Source of the DNA: Paradesertivirga sp036399495
GTDB lineage: Bacteria; Bacteroidota; Bacteroidia; Sphingobacteriales; Sphingobacteriaceae
Reading direction: 5' to 3'
Assembly: GCA_036399495.1 (NCBI GenBank)
Contig: DASWMZ010000159.1
Coordinates: 62,001 to 126,000, forward strand
Length of the DNA stretch: 64,000 bases
Both the position numbers and the translations under genes were made by a program. Positions 16,216 through 24,741 of this stretch are shown one piece after another (position 1 is the stretch's first letter; every line of letters begins with the position of its first letter). Below the pieces are notes generated by a model. The model saw only the letters and a list, made by a program, of their open reading frames with translations. It had not been told where the DNA came from and did no database searches.

Positions 16216-17136
16216 ATGAAGTGCTTAGTAATAAAGTCTACCGGAAGCTGGTATCAGGTTGTAAACAACGCTGGTGAAATCATCGATTGCCGCATTAAAG
16301 GAAAGTTTCGTATCAAAGATATCCGGACCACCAACCCGATTGCGGTCGGCGATAAGGTGGAAATTGAAATGGAACCCGACCAGGGAACTGGTGTAATTGT
16401 AAAGTTGGAGCCAAGGAAAAATTACATTATCCGTAAATCCATAAACCTATCTAAGCAGTCACAGATTATCGCAGCCAACCTAGACCAAGCCTTTTTAATT
16501 GTAACACTTGCTTCACCTCGTACATCGCTCGGCTTTATCGACCGCTTTTTGGTTACCGCCGAAGCTTATGATATTCCTGCAGCTTTAGTCTTTAACAAAC
16601 TCGACCTTTTTAGCGAGGAGGGCATGGAAGTACTGGCGGAGTACGAAAATATCTATCAAAGCATCGGATATCCTTGTTATAAAGTTTCGGCAATGGAAGG
16701 AACCAATATCTCAGAAATTCAAGATTTACTAAAAGACAAGGTCACCTTATTTAGCGGCCATTCGGGGGTTGGTAAATCAACATTAATAAATGCGCTAATT
16801 CCCGACATCAAATTAAAAACCGGCGCCGTTTCTGACTGGAGCGACAAAGGCCAGCATACAACCACTTTCGCTGAAATGCACGATTTATCACAAGGTGGCT
16901 ATTTAATCGATACCCCAGGAATCAGAGAGCTCGGCGTTTTTGATATAGAACCTCAAGTGCTCGGCCATTTTTTCCCAGAAATCAGAGAGCGTTTAAACGA
17001 GTGCCGATTTCATAATTGCCGTCACGTAAATGAGCCGGGGTGCACCGTAATCGAAGCAGTACAAGACGGAGAGATTGAGGTTTCCAGGTATGAGAGTTAT
17101 TTGAGTATTTTTCATGGGAATGATACAAGAGCATAA
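16216..17136 (+). CDS. rsgA: ribosome small subunit-dependent GTPase A
   Basis: A 306-residue circularly permuted GTPase that acts in late 30S ribosome assembly. Order: N-terminal OB fold (about 1-70), G4 motif FNKLDL, G1 P-loop SGHSGVGKSTLIN, G3 DTPGIREL, and a C-terminal zinc site CRFHNCRHVNEPGC. The permuted order (G4 before G1) is the hallmark of RsgA/YjeQ. I start it at 16216 (MKCLVIKSTGSW) because this matches the usual family N terminus and a -7 box precedes it. Confidence 0.95.
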   Translation: MKCLVIKSTGSWYQVVNNAGEIIDCRIKGKFRIKDIRTTNPIAVGDKVEIEMEPDQGTGVIVKLEPRKNYIIRKSINLSKQSQIIAANLDQAFLIVTLASPRTSLGFIDRFLVTAEAYDIPAALVFNKLDLFSEEGMEVLAEYENIYQSIGYPCYKVSAMEGTNISEIQDLLKDKVTLFSGHSGVGKSTLINALIPDIKLKTGAVSDWSDKGQHTTTFAEMHDLSQGGYLIDTPGIRELGVFDIEPQVLGHFFPEIRERLNECRFHNCRHVNEPGCTVIEAVQDGEIEVSRYESYLSIFHGNDTRA

Positions 17137-17140
17137 TATT

Positions 17141-17204
17141 GCAAGAAAGGCTCAAAGTCACAAAGTTTTAGGATGCTCTTGGTGCCTTCGCGTCTTCGTG
17201 GCTA
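17141..17204. repeat. imperfect palindrome (CTTTGTG...CTTCGTGGC family), copy 1
   Basis: Left arm GCAAGAAAGGCTCAAAGTCA (continuing CAAAG) and right arm CTTGGTGCCTTCGCGTCTTC (continuing GTGGC) match at about 17 of 25 positions when folded. It fills the gap between rsgA and dtd. A related copy lies after dtd. Confidence 0.6.
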
Positions 17205-17211
17205 TGAATCT

Positions 17212-17670
17212 ATGAGAGCAGTAATCCAACGCGTTTCCCGAGCATCCTGTACCGTTGACGGAGCTACCACAGGAAAAATAAACGCTGGCCTTCTGGTTTT
17301 ACTGGGAATAGAAGAAGAAGATACATCTGAAGACCTTATCTGGCTCGCTCAAAAGATTGTAAACATGCGCATCTTCAGCGATGAGAATGGCTTGATGAAC
17401 AACTCTGTTTTGGATATAAAAGGCGAGATACTTCTCATTTCACAATTTACTCTATTCGCTCAAACCAAAAAAGGAAACCGCCCAAGCTTTATCCGCGCAG
17501 CCAAACCAGAAAAAGCAATCCCTTTATACGAGCAAATGATTTCAGAACTTGAAAAGCTTACAGGTGAAAAACCTCAAACGGGTATTTTCGGGGCCGAAAT
17601 GAAAATTGAGCTCCTCAATGATGGGCCGGTAACGATTATTATGGATACAAGGGATAAGGAGAATCACTAA
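17212..17670 (+). CDS. dtd: D-aminoacyl-tRNA deacylase
   Basis: A 152-residue DTD that removes D-amino acids from mischarged tRNA. The N terminus MRAVIQRVSRASCTVDG, the central SQFTLFA motif and the late GPVTIIMDT (Gly-cisPro chirality loop) are all family signatures. The ATG at 17212 gives the canonical N terminus; an ATG 39 bases upstream lies in the repeat and adds a non-conserved tail. Related palindromes lie on both sides of the gene. Confidence 0.95.
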   Translation: MRAVIQRVSRASCTVDGATTGKINAGLLVLLGIEEEDTSEDLIWLAQKIVNMRIFSDENGLMNNSVLDIKGEILLISQFTLFAQTKKGNRPSFIRAAKPEKAIPLYEQMISELEKLTGEKPQTGIFGAEMKIELLNDGPVTIIMDTRDKENH

Positions 17671-17675
17671 ATTCA

Positions 17676-17729
17676 GCCACGAAGACTCGAAGTCACTAAT
17701 TCTTCGCTTAGAGCCTTCGCCTTTGTGCC
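17676..17729. repeat. imperfect palindrome (CTTTGTG...CTTCGTGGC family), copy 2
   Basis: GCCACGAAGACTCGAAGTCA faces GAGCCTTCGCCTTTGTGCC. It is the same kind of element as the one before dtd, in the opposite relative composition. It ends 13 bases before the MazG-like start. Confidence 0.6.
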
Positions 17730-17742
17730 TAATTAAAAAAAT

Positions 17743-18069
17743 ATGAATATTAAAGAAGCGCAACAAATCGTTGACCAATGGATAAAGACCACCGGCGTCC
17801 GCTATTTTAGCGAACTCACAAACACCGCAATATTAATGGAAGAAGTTGGCGAAGTAGCGCGAATCATGTCCAGAAAATATGGCGAGCAATCTTTTAAAGA
17901 ATCTGATAAAAAAGTCGACTTGGGCGATGAAATGGCAGATGTACTTTTTGTGTTAATCTGCCTCGCTAACCAAACCGGCATTGACCTCACTGAAGCGCTC
18001 GAAAAGAACCTTGAAAAGAAAAAAATTCGGGATGCCGAAAGGCATAAGGATAATGAGAAATTGAAATAG
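17743..18069 (+). CDS. MazG-like nucleotide pyrophosphohydrolase
   Basis: A 108-residue all-alpha NTP pyrophosphatase of the MazG/dUTPase superfamily. The metal-binding EEVGEVAR (helix 1) and DEMADVLFVL (helix 2), an ExxE...ExxD arrangement, are intact. It probably hydrolyses a nucleoside triphosphate to the monophosphate for pool cleaning. It follows dtd on the same strand, so the two quality-control genes may share a transcript. Its end is one base from the convergent ComB-like gene. Confidence 0.87.
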   Translation: MNIKEAQQIVDQWIKTTGVRYFSELTNTAILMEEVGEVARIMSRKYGEQSFKESDKKVDLGDEMADVLFVLICLANQTGIDLTEALEKNLEKKKIRDAERHKDNEKLK

Positions 18070-18070
18070 G

Positions 18071-18805
18071 CTAAAGCTTTACCAATTTATCCCCATCAAG
18101 CACTGGTATAGCGCTTGTTTCATCCACACGCAAGCAAAAAGCGATATCTTCTTCTATGCCCAGCTTCTTTAGTCGTTCACTGTGAGAGCTTTTTGAAAGG
18201 AAGCCAGCGAGGTTATCCTTCGCTAACAAATAAAGGTCTTCCGCCGCAATTGAAGCATCGTCTAAGCAATATTTATCGCTTTTGAGCTGGTGAACCACTG
18301 CTCCTGCAAAAAGGGTGTCTTCCAGATTAAAGTTATTTTTCCATCCAGCGCAGACCAGGAGAATATTCTCGTTTTCTTCGAGAAGCCATTCTGACAGCGA
18401 GCTCAAATTCAAAAATGAACCAACTACTATCTTCTTCGCCGCCCTTGAAAGTTGAATCGCATGAGTACCGTTTGTGGTTGTCAGCACAACCGTCTTACCT
18501 GCCACTTTCTCGGGCGTGTATGCAAAGGGGGAGTTTCCGAAATCAAATCCATCAACCACTTCGCCGTCACGCTCGGCTGCAAGTAAAAAGCCAGAACCAT
18601 GATAGGCAGCACACTCCTCAACGTGCGAAACAGGGATAATAGCGTCGGCTCCATTTTCTATTCCATAACAAATGGATGAAGTGGCACGAAATATATCAAT
18701 TACCACTACGATGCTATTCTCCAGCTTATGAAGCGGGAGCAATGCAGGGGTTAAACAAACTTCAATCTTTAATTTATCGGTCTTGAGAGCTACAATTTTC
18801 GACAT
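18071..18805 (-). CDS. 2-phosphosulfolactate phosphatase family protein (ComB-like)
   Basis: A 244-residue protein with the ComB signatures DIFRATSSI, AERDGEVVDGFDFGNSP and TTTNGT. In methanogens ComB dephosphorylates phosphosulfolactate during coenzyme M synthesis. Bacteroidota do not make coenzyme M, so the substrate here is uncertain. A role in sulfonate metabolism, for example sulfonolipid precursors, is speculation. It starts 2 bases after the gcvT stop and is probably co-transcribed with it. Confidence 0.85.
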   Translation of the reverse strand: MSKIVALKTDKLKIEVCLTPALLPLHKLENSIVVVIDIFRATSSICYGIENGADAIIPVSHVEECAAYHGSGFLLAAERDGEVVDGFDFGNSPFAYTPEKVAGKTVVLTTTNGTHAIQLSRAAKKIVVGSFLNLSSLSEWLLEENENILLVCAGWKNNFNLEDTLFAGAVVHQLKSDKYCLDDASIAAEDLYLLAKDNLAGFLSKSSHSERLKKLGIEEDIAFCLRVDETSAIPVLDGDKLVKL

Positions 18806-18807
18806 TC

Positions 18808-19890
18808 TTATGATTTGTAGAAGGGCATTTTTACCACCCGCGCTTTAACCGGCGTATTCCGGATATTGATATAAATTTCAGTTCCTTCAGAAGAGAACTC
18901 GGTTTGGACATATCCCATTCCAATAGCCTTTTGTAAGGATGGTGATTGAGTTCCGGAGGTGACGATTCCAATATCATTCCCGGAAGAATTGGTGATAGGG
19001 TAATCGTTTCTCGGTATACCACGTTCCACTAATTCAAACCCAACAAGCTTTCTTGAAACGCCTTTCTCCTTCTGAGCCTTAAACGTCTCCTTACTCACAA
19101 AATCTTTATCAATTCTAGTTATCCAGCTTAAGCCTGCTTCTATTGGTGATGTGGTGTCGTTAATATCATTGCCATATAGACAGAAGCCCATCTCCAAGCG
19201 TAAAGTATCTCTGGCGGCTAAGCCAATTGGCTTGATTCCGTAAGGAGCGCCTACATTAAAAATGGCATCCCAAACAACCTCCGAATTCTTCGAATCAAAA
19301 TAAATCTCGAAACCGCCGGCTCCGGTATAACCCGTTGCTGAAATTAGCACATTTGATATTCCTGCAAATGTTCCTTTTTGAAATGAATAGTAGGGCATCG
19401 AGGCCAAATTGACATCTGTAAGACTTTGCAAAGCTTCAGCTGCTCGAGGACCTTGAACGGCAAGAAGTGATGTACGCTCAGAAATATTCTTCATCTCAAC
19501 CCCATAGAAGTTATACTGCGAAATCCAATTCCAATCTTTTTCAATGTTAGATGCATTCACCACCAGCATATAGGTCTTCGCATCAATTCGATAAACCAAT
19601 AGGTCATCCACAATTCCGCCATCTGTATTTGGCAGGCAGGAGTATTGAACTTTTCCGTCTGTTAATTTCGAGGCATCATTAGAGGTCACCTTTTGAATAA
19701 GATCGAGGGCTCCTTCTCCTTTTAAGATGAATTCGCCCATATGACTTACATCAAAAACACCTACAGATGTCCTTACGGCTTGATGCTCAACATTTATGCC
19801 TTCGTATTGAACGGGCATGTTATATCCTGCGAAAGGAACCATTTTAGCACCTAATGAAATATGCTTTTGCGTTAAGGCGGTATTCTTCAT
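18808..19890 (-). CDS. gcvT: glycine cleavage system T protein (aminomethyltransferase)
   Basis: A 360-residue folate enzyme that takes the aminomethyl group from the lipoylated H protein, releasing ammonia and forming methylenetetrahydrofolate. Motifs include VPFAGYNMPVQY, GVFDVSHMGE, YTGAGGFEIYF and a C-terminal β-barrel ending with MGYVQTEF...VKARVVKMPFY. The ATG at 19890 gives the usual MKNTALTQKHISLGA start; the TTG 18 bases upstream lies in the promoter box. The gcvH and gcvP genes are not in the window. Confidence 0.95.
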   Translation of the reverse strand: MKNTALTQKHISLGAKMVPFAGYNMPVQYEGINVEHQAVRTSVGVFDVSHMGEFILKGEGALDLIQKVTSNDASKLTDGKVQYSCLPNTDGGIVDDLLVYRIDAKTYMLVVNASNIEKDWNWISQYNFYGVEMKNISERTSLLAVQGPRAAEALQSLTDVNLASMPYYSFQKGTFAGISNVLISATGYTGAGGFEIYFDSKNSEVVWDAIFNVGAPYGIKPIGLAARDTLRLEMGFCLYGNDINDTTSPIEAGLSWITRIDKDFVSKETFKAQKEKGVSRKLVGFELVERGIPRNDYPITNSSGNDIGIVTSGTQSPSLQKAIGMGYVQTEFSSEGTEIYINIRNTPVKARVVKMPFYKS

Positions 19891-19905
19891 GCTTGAAAGA
19901 GAGGG

Positions 19906-19913
19906 CAAAAATA
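19906..19913 (-). promoter_or_regulatory. -7 promoter box for gcvT
   Basis: TATTTTTG on the minus strand matches TAnnTTTG exactly and ends 15 bases before the ATG at 19890. A TTTG lies upstream at a longer than usual distance (27 bases), inside the end of rnhB. Confidence 0.45.
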
Positions 19914-19928
19914 GGGAAAAAAGGGAAA

Positions 19929-20561
19929 CTAGACCGCTATCAAATCGGTTTCTTCAGATGTTTGATTAAATAGGTCTAACTGAGGATCTGTAATTCTGAA
20001 AGTACGACGATGATAAGGGGAAAAACCATGCCTTAGAACGGCTTCGCGATGTTTTATAGTAGGATAGCCTTTATTGCTCGCCCATTCATACTCGGGGTGC
20101 AATAGAGCGATGTTCTTCATGAAGTCATCCCGGTAGGTTTTTGCTAAAATAGAAGCTGCGGCTATCGAGTAATATTTTCCGTCGCCTTTAATAATGCATT
20201 CGTGAGGAACCTCATTATACTTTTTAAAGCGATTTCCATCAATCAGTATAAAACCAAACTGTTGTGTTAGCTGATCGAGTGCCTTGTGCATGGCCAGGAA
20301 AGACGCATTTAAAATATTGATGCGATCAATCTCGACATGATCAACCTGTGCTACCGCATACGCAATTGCTTTCTTCTCAATAAGCTTACGCAGGGCATAG
20401 CGATCGTCTTCGCAAAGCTGTTTCGAATCGGTAAGTAATTTATGCTTAAAATTTGTGGGTAGAATTACGGCAGCAGCAAACACCGGCCCAGCCAGGCAAC
20501 CTCTTCCTGCTTCATCGCAACCTGCCTCAATAAAATCCCTCTGATAAAACGAAAAAAGCAT
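19929..20561 (-). CDS. rnhB: ribonuclease HII
   Basis: A 210-residue nuclease that removes RNA primers and single ribonucleotides from DNA. The first catalytic pair is in AGCDEAGRGCLAGPV; the other acidic positions lie in LIDGNRFK and KTYRDDFM. GDGKYYSIAAASILAK is the typical loop. The length is normal. It stands upstream of gcvT on the same strand with 38 bases between them. Confidence 0.95.
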   Translation of the reverse strand: MLFSFYQRDFIEAGCDEAGRGCLAGPVFAAAVILPTNFKHKLLTDSKQLCEDDRYALRKLIEKKAIAYAVAQVDHVEIDRINILNASFLAMHKALDQLTQQFGFILIDGNRFKKYNEVPHECIIKGDGKYYSIAAASILAKTYRDDFMKNIALLHPEYEWASNKGYPTIKHREAVLRHGFSPYHRRTFRITDPQLDLFNQTSEETDLIAV

Positions 20562-20656
20562 TTTTTATTTATTCGAAAGCCAGATTATAATTATCAAACT
20601 GACCACTTTTCAAAAGTAGTTGTTTAAGAAAAGATTGCAAACCTGAATTCCTAACA

Positions 20657-21919
20657 TTAAAGGATTTTTATCGACAATAACGTAATATCATCTGAACTCA
20701 TTTTTGCTTTACGCGACGTTTGAATATTTGCAAGTATACTTTTATTGATAATCTCGACCGGAACATTTCTGTGAAGCTGCAGATAATGCACTAATTCTTC
20801 TTCAGATATGAATACATCTTCGTCTGGACTTTCTATTAATCCATCGGTGTAGTTAAAGATCAGGGAGTTAGGTGGCAAAGTTAACTTACCGGTGTTTACA
20901 AAAGGCAACGTATCAAAGGTGCCTAAAAGCGTTGTTCCTTCCTGAAGGAACCTAAAGCCATCATCTGTAATTAAAATAGGAGAATTGTGACCGGCGTTTA
21001 CGAACTGCATCTCGCGGGTAAGTTCGTTATATCGACCCAAAAACAAAGTGATAAAGCGCTCTCCATGGGTATTATAAGTTACGATTTCATTGAGCTTGGA
21101 AATCACTTTTTCCATACTGCTTTCTACCGATGCCCAGGCTCGCAAACTCGCCTGCAAGTTGGCCATTAGCAATGCAGCTGAGATTCCTTTTCCGGACACA
21201 TCAGCAATACACCAAATAAACTCGTGCTCATTAAGGCGGATAAAATCAAAATAATCACCGCCGATATTTTCATGCGGAAGATAGGTGGCCGCAATTTCAA
21301 ACCGGTCGCTCTTGGGCATTTGCAAAGGGACGAGCATGCTTTGTACTTCGCTCGCTAATTCCATATCCCGCTGGTAACGCTCTCGCTGAACGCGTTCTTT
21401 AAATAGTTTCTTATTTTCTAAAGCAACGATAATGATATTAATAAGCGTCTGTATGAAATTCAGCTCATGACTTACCAGTTCCGGTTTGGTATGAAAATCT
21501 CCAATGAGTACAAATGCAAGTGTGTTTCTTTTGTGCCTTACGGGAACAAAGAAATCATATTCACTCAACATAGTTTCCTGATGATTGGAAAGGGAGATAA
21601 TAGTTTTGGTTACCTCCAGCTCCCTACAAATCTGCTGAAGGATCTTTGCGTTTTCGTAAGTTCCACCGAATCGCGAAACGCAAGAAAATTGCTGCTCGTC
21701 TTTAATGACAAGGCGCATTTTACCTACATTCAGGTTTACCTTCAAAACTACTTCTAGCATTTCATAAAGCACCGATGCGGCGCTGTTCTTATTAATAGCT
21801 AAAGTAACTTCAAGTAAGGCATTTAATTCAGCCTGCCGCTTAAGCAGCAACTGAATAAGATCGTTTTCCTCAGGACTTTTAGAGTTGTTTTTAAACGCTT
21901 CCAAAACTAATTGGTTCAA
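20657..21919 (-). CDS. GAF-like / SpoIIE PP2C-type serine phosphatase
   Basis: A 420-residue cytoplasmic protein. A GAF-like sensor lies at about residues 30-190 and a linker helix at about 185-225. A SpoIIE-type PP2C domain follows to the end, with NIGGDYFDF and ADVSGKGISAALLMA carrying metal-binding aspartates. Such phosphatases usually dephosphorylate an anti-sigma-factor antagonist in partner-switching stress or biofilm control. No antagonist, anti-sigma or sigma gene is nearby. The start is TTG at 21919: the next Met is 53 residues in, within conserved-looking sequence, and a -7 box lies just upstream. Confidence 0.88.
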   Translation of the reverse strand: MNQLVLEAFKNNSKSPEENDLIQLLLKRQAELNALLEVTLAINKNSAASVLYEMLEVVLKVNLNVGKMRLVIKDEQQFSCVSRFGGTYENAKILQQICRELEVTKTIISLSNHQETMLSEYDFFVPVRHKRNTLAFVLIGDFHTKPELVSHELNFIQTLINIIIVALENKKLFKERVQRERYQRDMELASEVQSMLVPLQMPKSDRFEIAATYLPHENIGGDYFDFIRLNEHEFIWCIADVSGKGISAALLMANLQASLRAWASVESSMEKVISKLNEIVTYNTHGERFITLFLGRYNELTREMQFVNAGHNSPILITDDGFRFLQEGTTLLGTFDTLPFVNTGKLTLPPNSLIFNYTDGLIESPDEDVFISEEELVHYLQLHRNVPVEIINKSILANIQTSRKAKMSSDDITLLSIKIL

Positions 21920-21925
21920 TTAGGC

Positions 21926-21933
21926 TAAATGTA
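21926..21933 (-). promoter_or_regulatory. -7 promoter box for the SpoIIE-type phosphatase gene
   Basis: TACATTTA on the minus strand matches TAnnTTTG at 7 of 8 positions and ends 6 bases before the TTG start. It implies a very short untranslated leader. Confidence 0.35.
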
Positions 21934-21967
21934 ATAATTAAACGGTTTCTGTATGACTTTTTTGTAA

Positions 21968-23101
21968 TTATTTTACGAGTCTGTCTTTCCAAATATATTT
22001 CCCCGAATTCCCCGCAATACCAATATAAGCAATATAAATGGTGTGAATGATAGTCAGCAAGGGTAAAAAAGCCAGTAACTCTCTTCGCTTAGCGAAATTT
22101 GTAACCGGAAATAGAAAAAGCAATTCGGCAATGCATTTTATAAGCAAAACATAACCGAGGACTGTTAAAGACGTAACAAAAAAAAGACTCAAACCGGCTG
22201 TTATGATGATAAGCACGTTAAATAACCAAATGCTTACTCCGAGACCAACTATCTTTTTGTCTTTATACTTTGTGCTTTTTGATGCCCACCTTTTCCTTTG
22301 GCTAATAAATTCTTTCAGATTAGGTTTTGCATGGGTATAAACCAGGGCATCGTAAGATTTACAAAATCCAATATCATTAGGGTATCTCGAAGCAACTTTG
22401 TGAAGAAATAGTTCGTCATCCCCAGAAGCGAGCTCGTCTATTCCTTTAAAACCATCTAACTCGTTAAACACATCCTTTTTGTAAGCCAGGTTTGCCCCAT
22501 TACAGGTTGAGGGATTTTTATTACCAATTGTAGCTGCTCCTAAACCAATAAGGTATAAAAACTCCAAAGTTTGCAGTCGTTCAAAAAAACTCTCTTCTTC
22601 AAAAAATACTACAGGAGAAGAGATTAATTTATACTGATGAAGTTCGTATTGCGCCACAATAGTTGCCAGCCAATTTGTTTCCATTCTACAATCAGCATCG
22701 GTCGTTATGATCAATTCGCCCGTTGCTTGTTTAATAGCCTCGCTAATTGCCTTCTTTTTATAAGAATTTAAAGCGGCAGATTCATTTAACCTGATAAGTT
22801 TAACACCATCGTTTGAATAGCCTGAAATTATTTCGGCGGTTCTATCCGTGGAGTGATCATCAATGATAATGATCTCCAAAAGGTGTTTAGGATAGTTCTG
22901 CTTCAGGATATCTTCAATAGTTAAAGCGATTTTATCTTCTTCGTTACGAGCGGCAATCAATACACTCAACTTCGTTCCGGGAGGTTGTGATGGAATCTCA
23001 GACACATTAATCTTCATCCAGCCAAATCTAAAATAGAGTACGGCTGCTGCGTAAAAAAAGGTTAATACCAATGTGAGAAAACTAATTGCGGCGATTATCA
23101 A
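21968..23101 (-). CDS. membrane-anchored family 2 glycosyltransferase
   Basis: A 377-residue processive-type GT2 enzyme. It has one N-terminal hydrophobic segment (residues 3-25), the catalytic GT-A domain with SVLIAARNEE, DDHSTDRT, the DxD motif in TTDADCRM and QRKRWASK (a QxxRW-type acceptor motif), then about three C-terminal membrane segments. The active site faces the cytoplasm. The start appears to be TTG at 23101, inside the upstream gene, giving a 20-base overlap and translational coupling. The sugar and acceptor are unknown; the paired flippase-like gene suggests a lipid acceptor. Confidence 0.88.
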   Translation of the reverse strand: MIIAAISFLTLVLTFFYAAAVLYFRFGWMKINVSEIPSQPPGTKLSVLIAARNEEDKIALTIEDILKQNYPKHLLEIIIIDDHSTDRTAEIISGYSNDGVKLIRLNESAALNSYKKKAISEAIKQATGELIITTDADCRMETNWLATIVAQYELHQYKLISSPVVFFEEESFFERLQTLEFLYLIGLGAATIGNKNPSTCNGANLAYKKDVFNELDGFKGIDELASGDDELFLHKVASRYPNDIGFCKSYDALVYTHAKPNLKEFISQRKRWASKSTKYKDKKIVGLGVSIWLFNVLIIITAGLSLFFVTSLTVLGYVLLIKCIAELLFLFPVTNFAKRRELLAFLPLLTIIHTIYIAYIGIAGNSGKYIWKDRLVK

Positions 23102-24071
23102 AGAAATTAAGTTTAGAGACGAATGCAGTGCCTAAAATAGCAGGAATAATAAGATTTACAAACCAGATAGATGCCGTTGCAGCCATGATCGCCACTTCGT
23201 TCGCCGTTATAAAACGGAAGAGATAAGTTGCAATCATTGCTCTGATACCTACATCAAACAGATCTAAAGATGGTAACGCAGATTGAATAAAGAAGAGAAT
23301 AAGAATCATCATGATCATTTGAAAAAGTGCTATTTCGGGCACTAATAAATTAATAATCAAACAGTACTGAGAAGTAAATACAAGGAATCTTAAGGCGCTA
23401 TACAAGAGGACCGTATTTAATTCTTTAAGGTGATAACGGGCTAATATTTGAAAGAATCGCCTAAACTTTTTCAGGAAGTTAATGCTGTTCAAAACGGCTA
23501 GCAGGAAACTGATATTAAAATATAACAGCAAAAAAAACAGACAATAAATAACAGCGAGGATACAGAGCCCGTAGTAAAGTAAGATATTCAGATCTAAATA
23601 CTGCCTGATAAACCATAACATTGCCACAGCTCCAAGGATATTGGTAATCACCATTTGGGCAATAGCACCCACTCCCATAGCAATGGCACCAAATACCCGC
23701 TTACGGGCAGGTAAAAAGAAAATTCTTCCGCCATATTCACCAATTCGGTTTGGGGTAAAAACAGCTAAGGTCAAACCGCAAAAAACCGACTCCACAGATA
23801 ACAAAATACTTATCGGTTTAATTGGCCTCACCAAAAATTGCCATTTGAGAGCTTCCAAAAACCAATTTAAAAGCATCAATGCAAATACCAGCGATAATAT
23901 ACTATAAGCTTTTCCTTTTGAAATGCCGTCGATCAGGCGCTCAAAGTCCTCTAGATTTTTATTATTACTGAGTTTATAATAAATAAAAACGGTTGCACAC
24001 AGAAGTATGCCGACTTTTATGATGGTGTTAATTGTCCTTTTAACGTGGTTAGTCAAGTACAGAAATTTCAT
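23082..24071 (-). CDS. lysylphosphatidylglycerol synthase TM-region / YbhN-like membrane protein
   Basis: A 329-residue integral membrane protein with about eight hydrophobic segments. It has the family features ALKWQFLVRPI near residue 70, a conserved FTPNRIGEYGGRIFF loop, and a late LPSLDLFDVGIRA. These proteins resemble the flippase half of MprF without the synthase half. It overlaps the GT2 gene by 20 bases, so the two likely work together on a glycolipid or polyprenyl-linked sugar. The start is 67 bases from the divergent ruvC start. Confidence 0.82.
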   Translation of the reverse strand: MKFLYLTNHVKRTINTIIKVGILLCATVFIYYKLSNNKNLEDFERLIDGISKGKAYSILSLVFALMLLNWFLEALKWQFLVRPIKPISILLSVESVFCGLTLAVFTPNRIGEYGGRIFFLPARKRVFGAIAMGVGAIAQMVITNILGAVAMLWFIRQYLDLNILLYYGLCILAVIYCLFFLLLYFNISFLLAVLNSINFLKKFRRFFQILARYHLKELNTVLLYSALRFLVFTSQYCLIINLLVPEIALFQMIMMILILFFIQSALPSLDLFDVGIRAMIATYLFRFITANEVAIMAATASIWFVNLIIPAILGTAFVSKLNFFDNRRN

Positions 24072-24138
24072 GCAATGTTACAAAAAACCTATTCATCAAT
24101 CCGATAGCTTTTGCGAACCGTTTTGTTAATTTTACTAG

Positions 24139-24741
24139 ATGAATGTCGATACCTCGAAAGAGCGGATTATACTTGGAATAGACCCCGGGACTTCGGTAAT
24201 GGGTTACGGACTTGTAAAGGAAGTGAAAAAGAAGGTCGAGATGATCAACTTGGGAATTGTTAAGCTTGACCATCTCGACGATCACCCATTAAAATTAAAA
24301 CGCATATTCGAGAAAACGGTAGCTCTGATTGATGAATATCATCCGGATTGTTTGGCTATTGAAGCTCCTTTTTACGGAAAGAACATCCAGGTAATGCTTA
24401 AGCTTGGAAGGGCGCAAGGTGTTGCAATGGCCGCTGCGCTTTCGAGAAACATTCCCATTTTTGAATACGCCCCGAGAAAAATAAAGCAATCTATCACCGG
24501 CAATGGTAATGCTACAAAAGAACAGGTAGCAGCTATGCTACAAACACTATTGAAATTTACTGAAACACCACAATTTTTAGATGCTACCGATGGACTGGCT
24601 GTAGCGGTATGCCATTCGTTTCAGCGGGTAGGCAGTGCGGGAGACAGTAAAAGTTATTCGGGTTGGGGTGCTTTTGTTAAGGATAACGAAAAAAGATTGG
24701 CTCCCGCAGTCGTGACAACGGGTAAGCCAAAAATTAGTTAG
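24139..24741 (+). CDS. ruvC: crossover junction endodeoxyribonuclease RuvC
   Basis: A 200-residue Holliday junction resolvase of the RNase H fold. Catalytic acids are in ILGIDPGTSVMGYG (Asp), LAIEAPFYGKN (Glu) and DATDGLAVAVCH (Asp/Asp). The family core ends near residue 165; a lysine-rich tail of about 30 residues (GKPKIS at the end) is extra. The stop overlaps the convergent HIT gene by 8 bases. ruvA and ruvB are not in the window. Confidence 0.95.
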   Translation: MNVDTSKERIILGIDPGTSVMGYGLVKEVKKKVEMINLGIVKLDHLDDHPLKLKRIFEKTVALIDEYHPDCLAIEAPFYGKNIQVMLKLGRAQGVAMAAALSRNIPIFEYAPRKIKQSITGNGNATKEQVAAMLQTLLKFTETPQFLDATDGLAVAVCHSFQRVGSAGDSKSYSGWGAFVKDNEKRLAPAVVTTGKPKIS

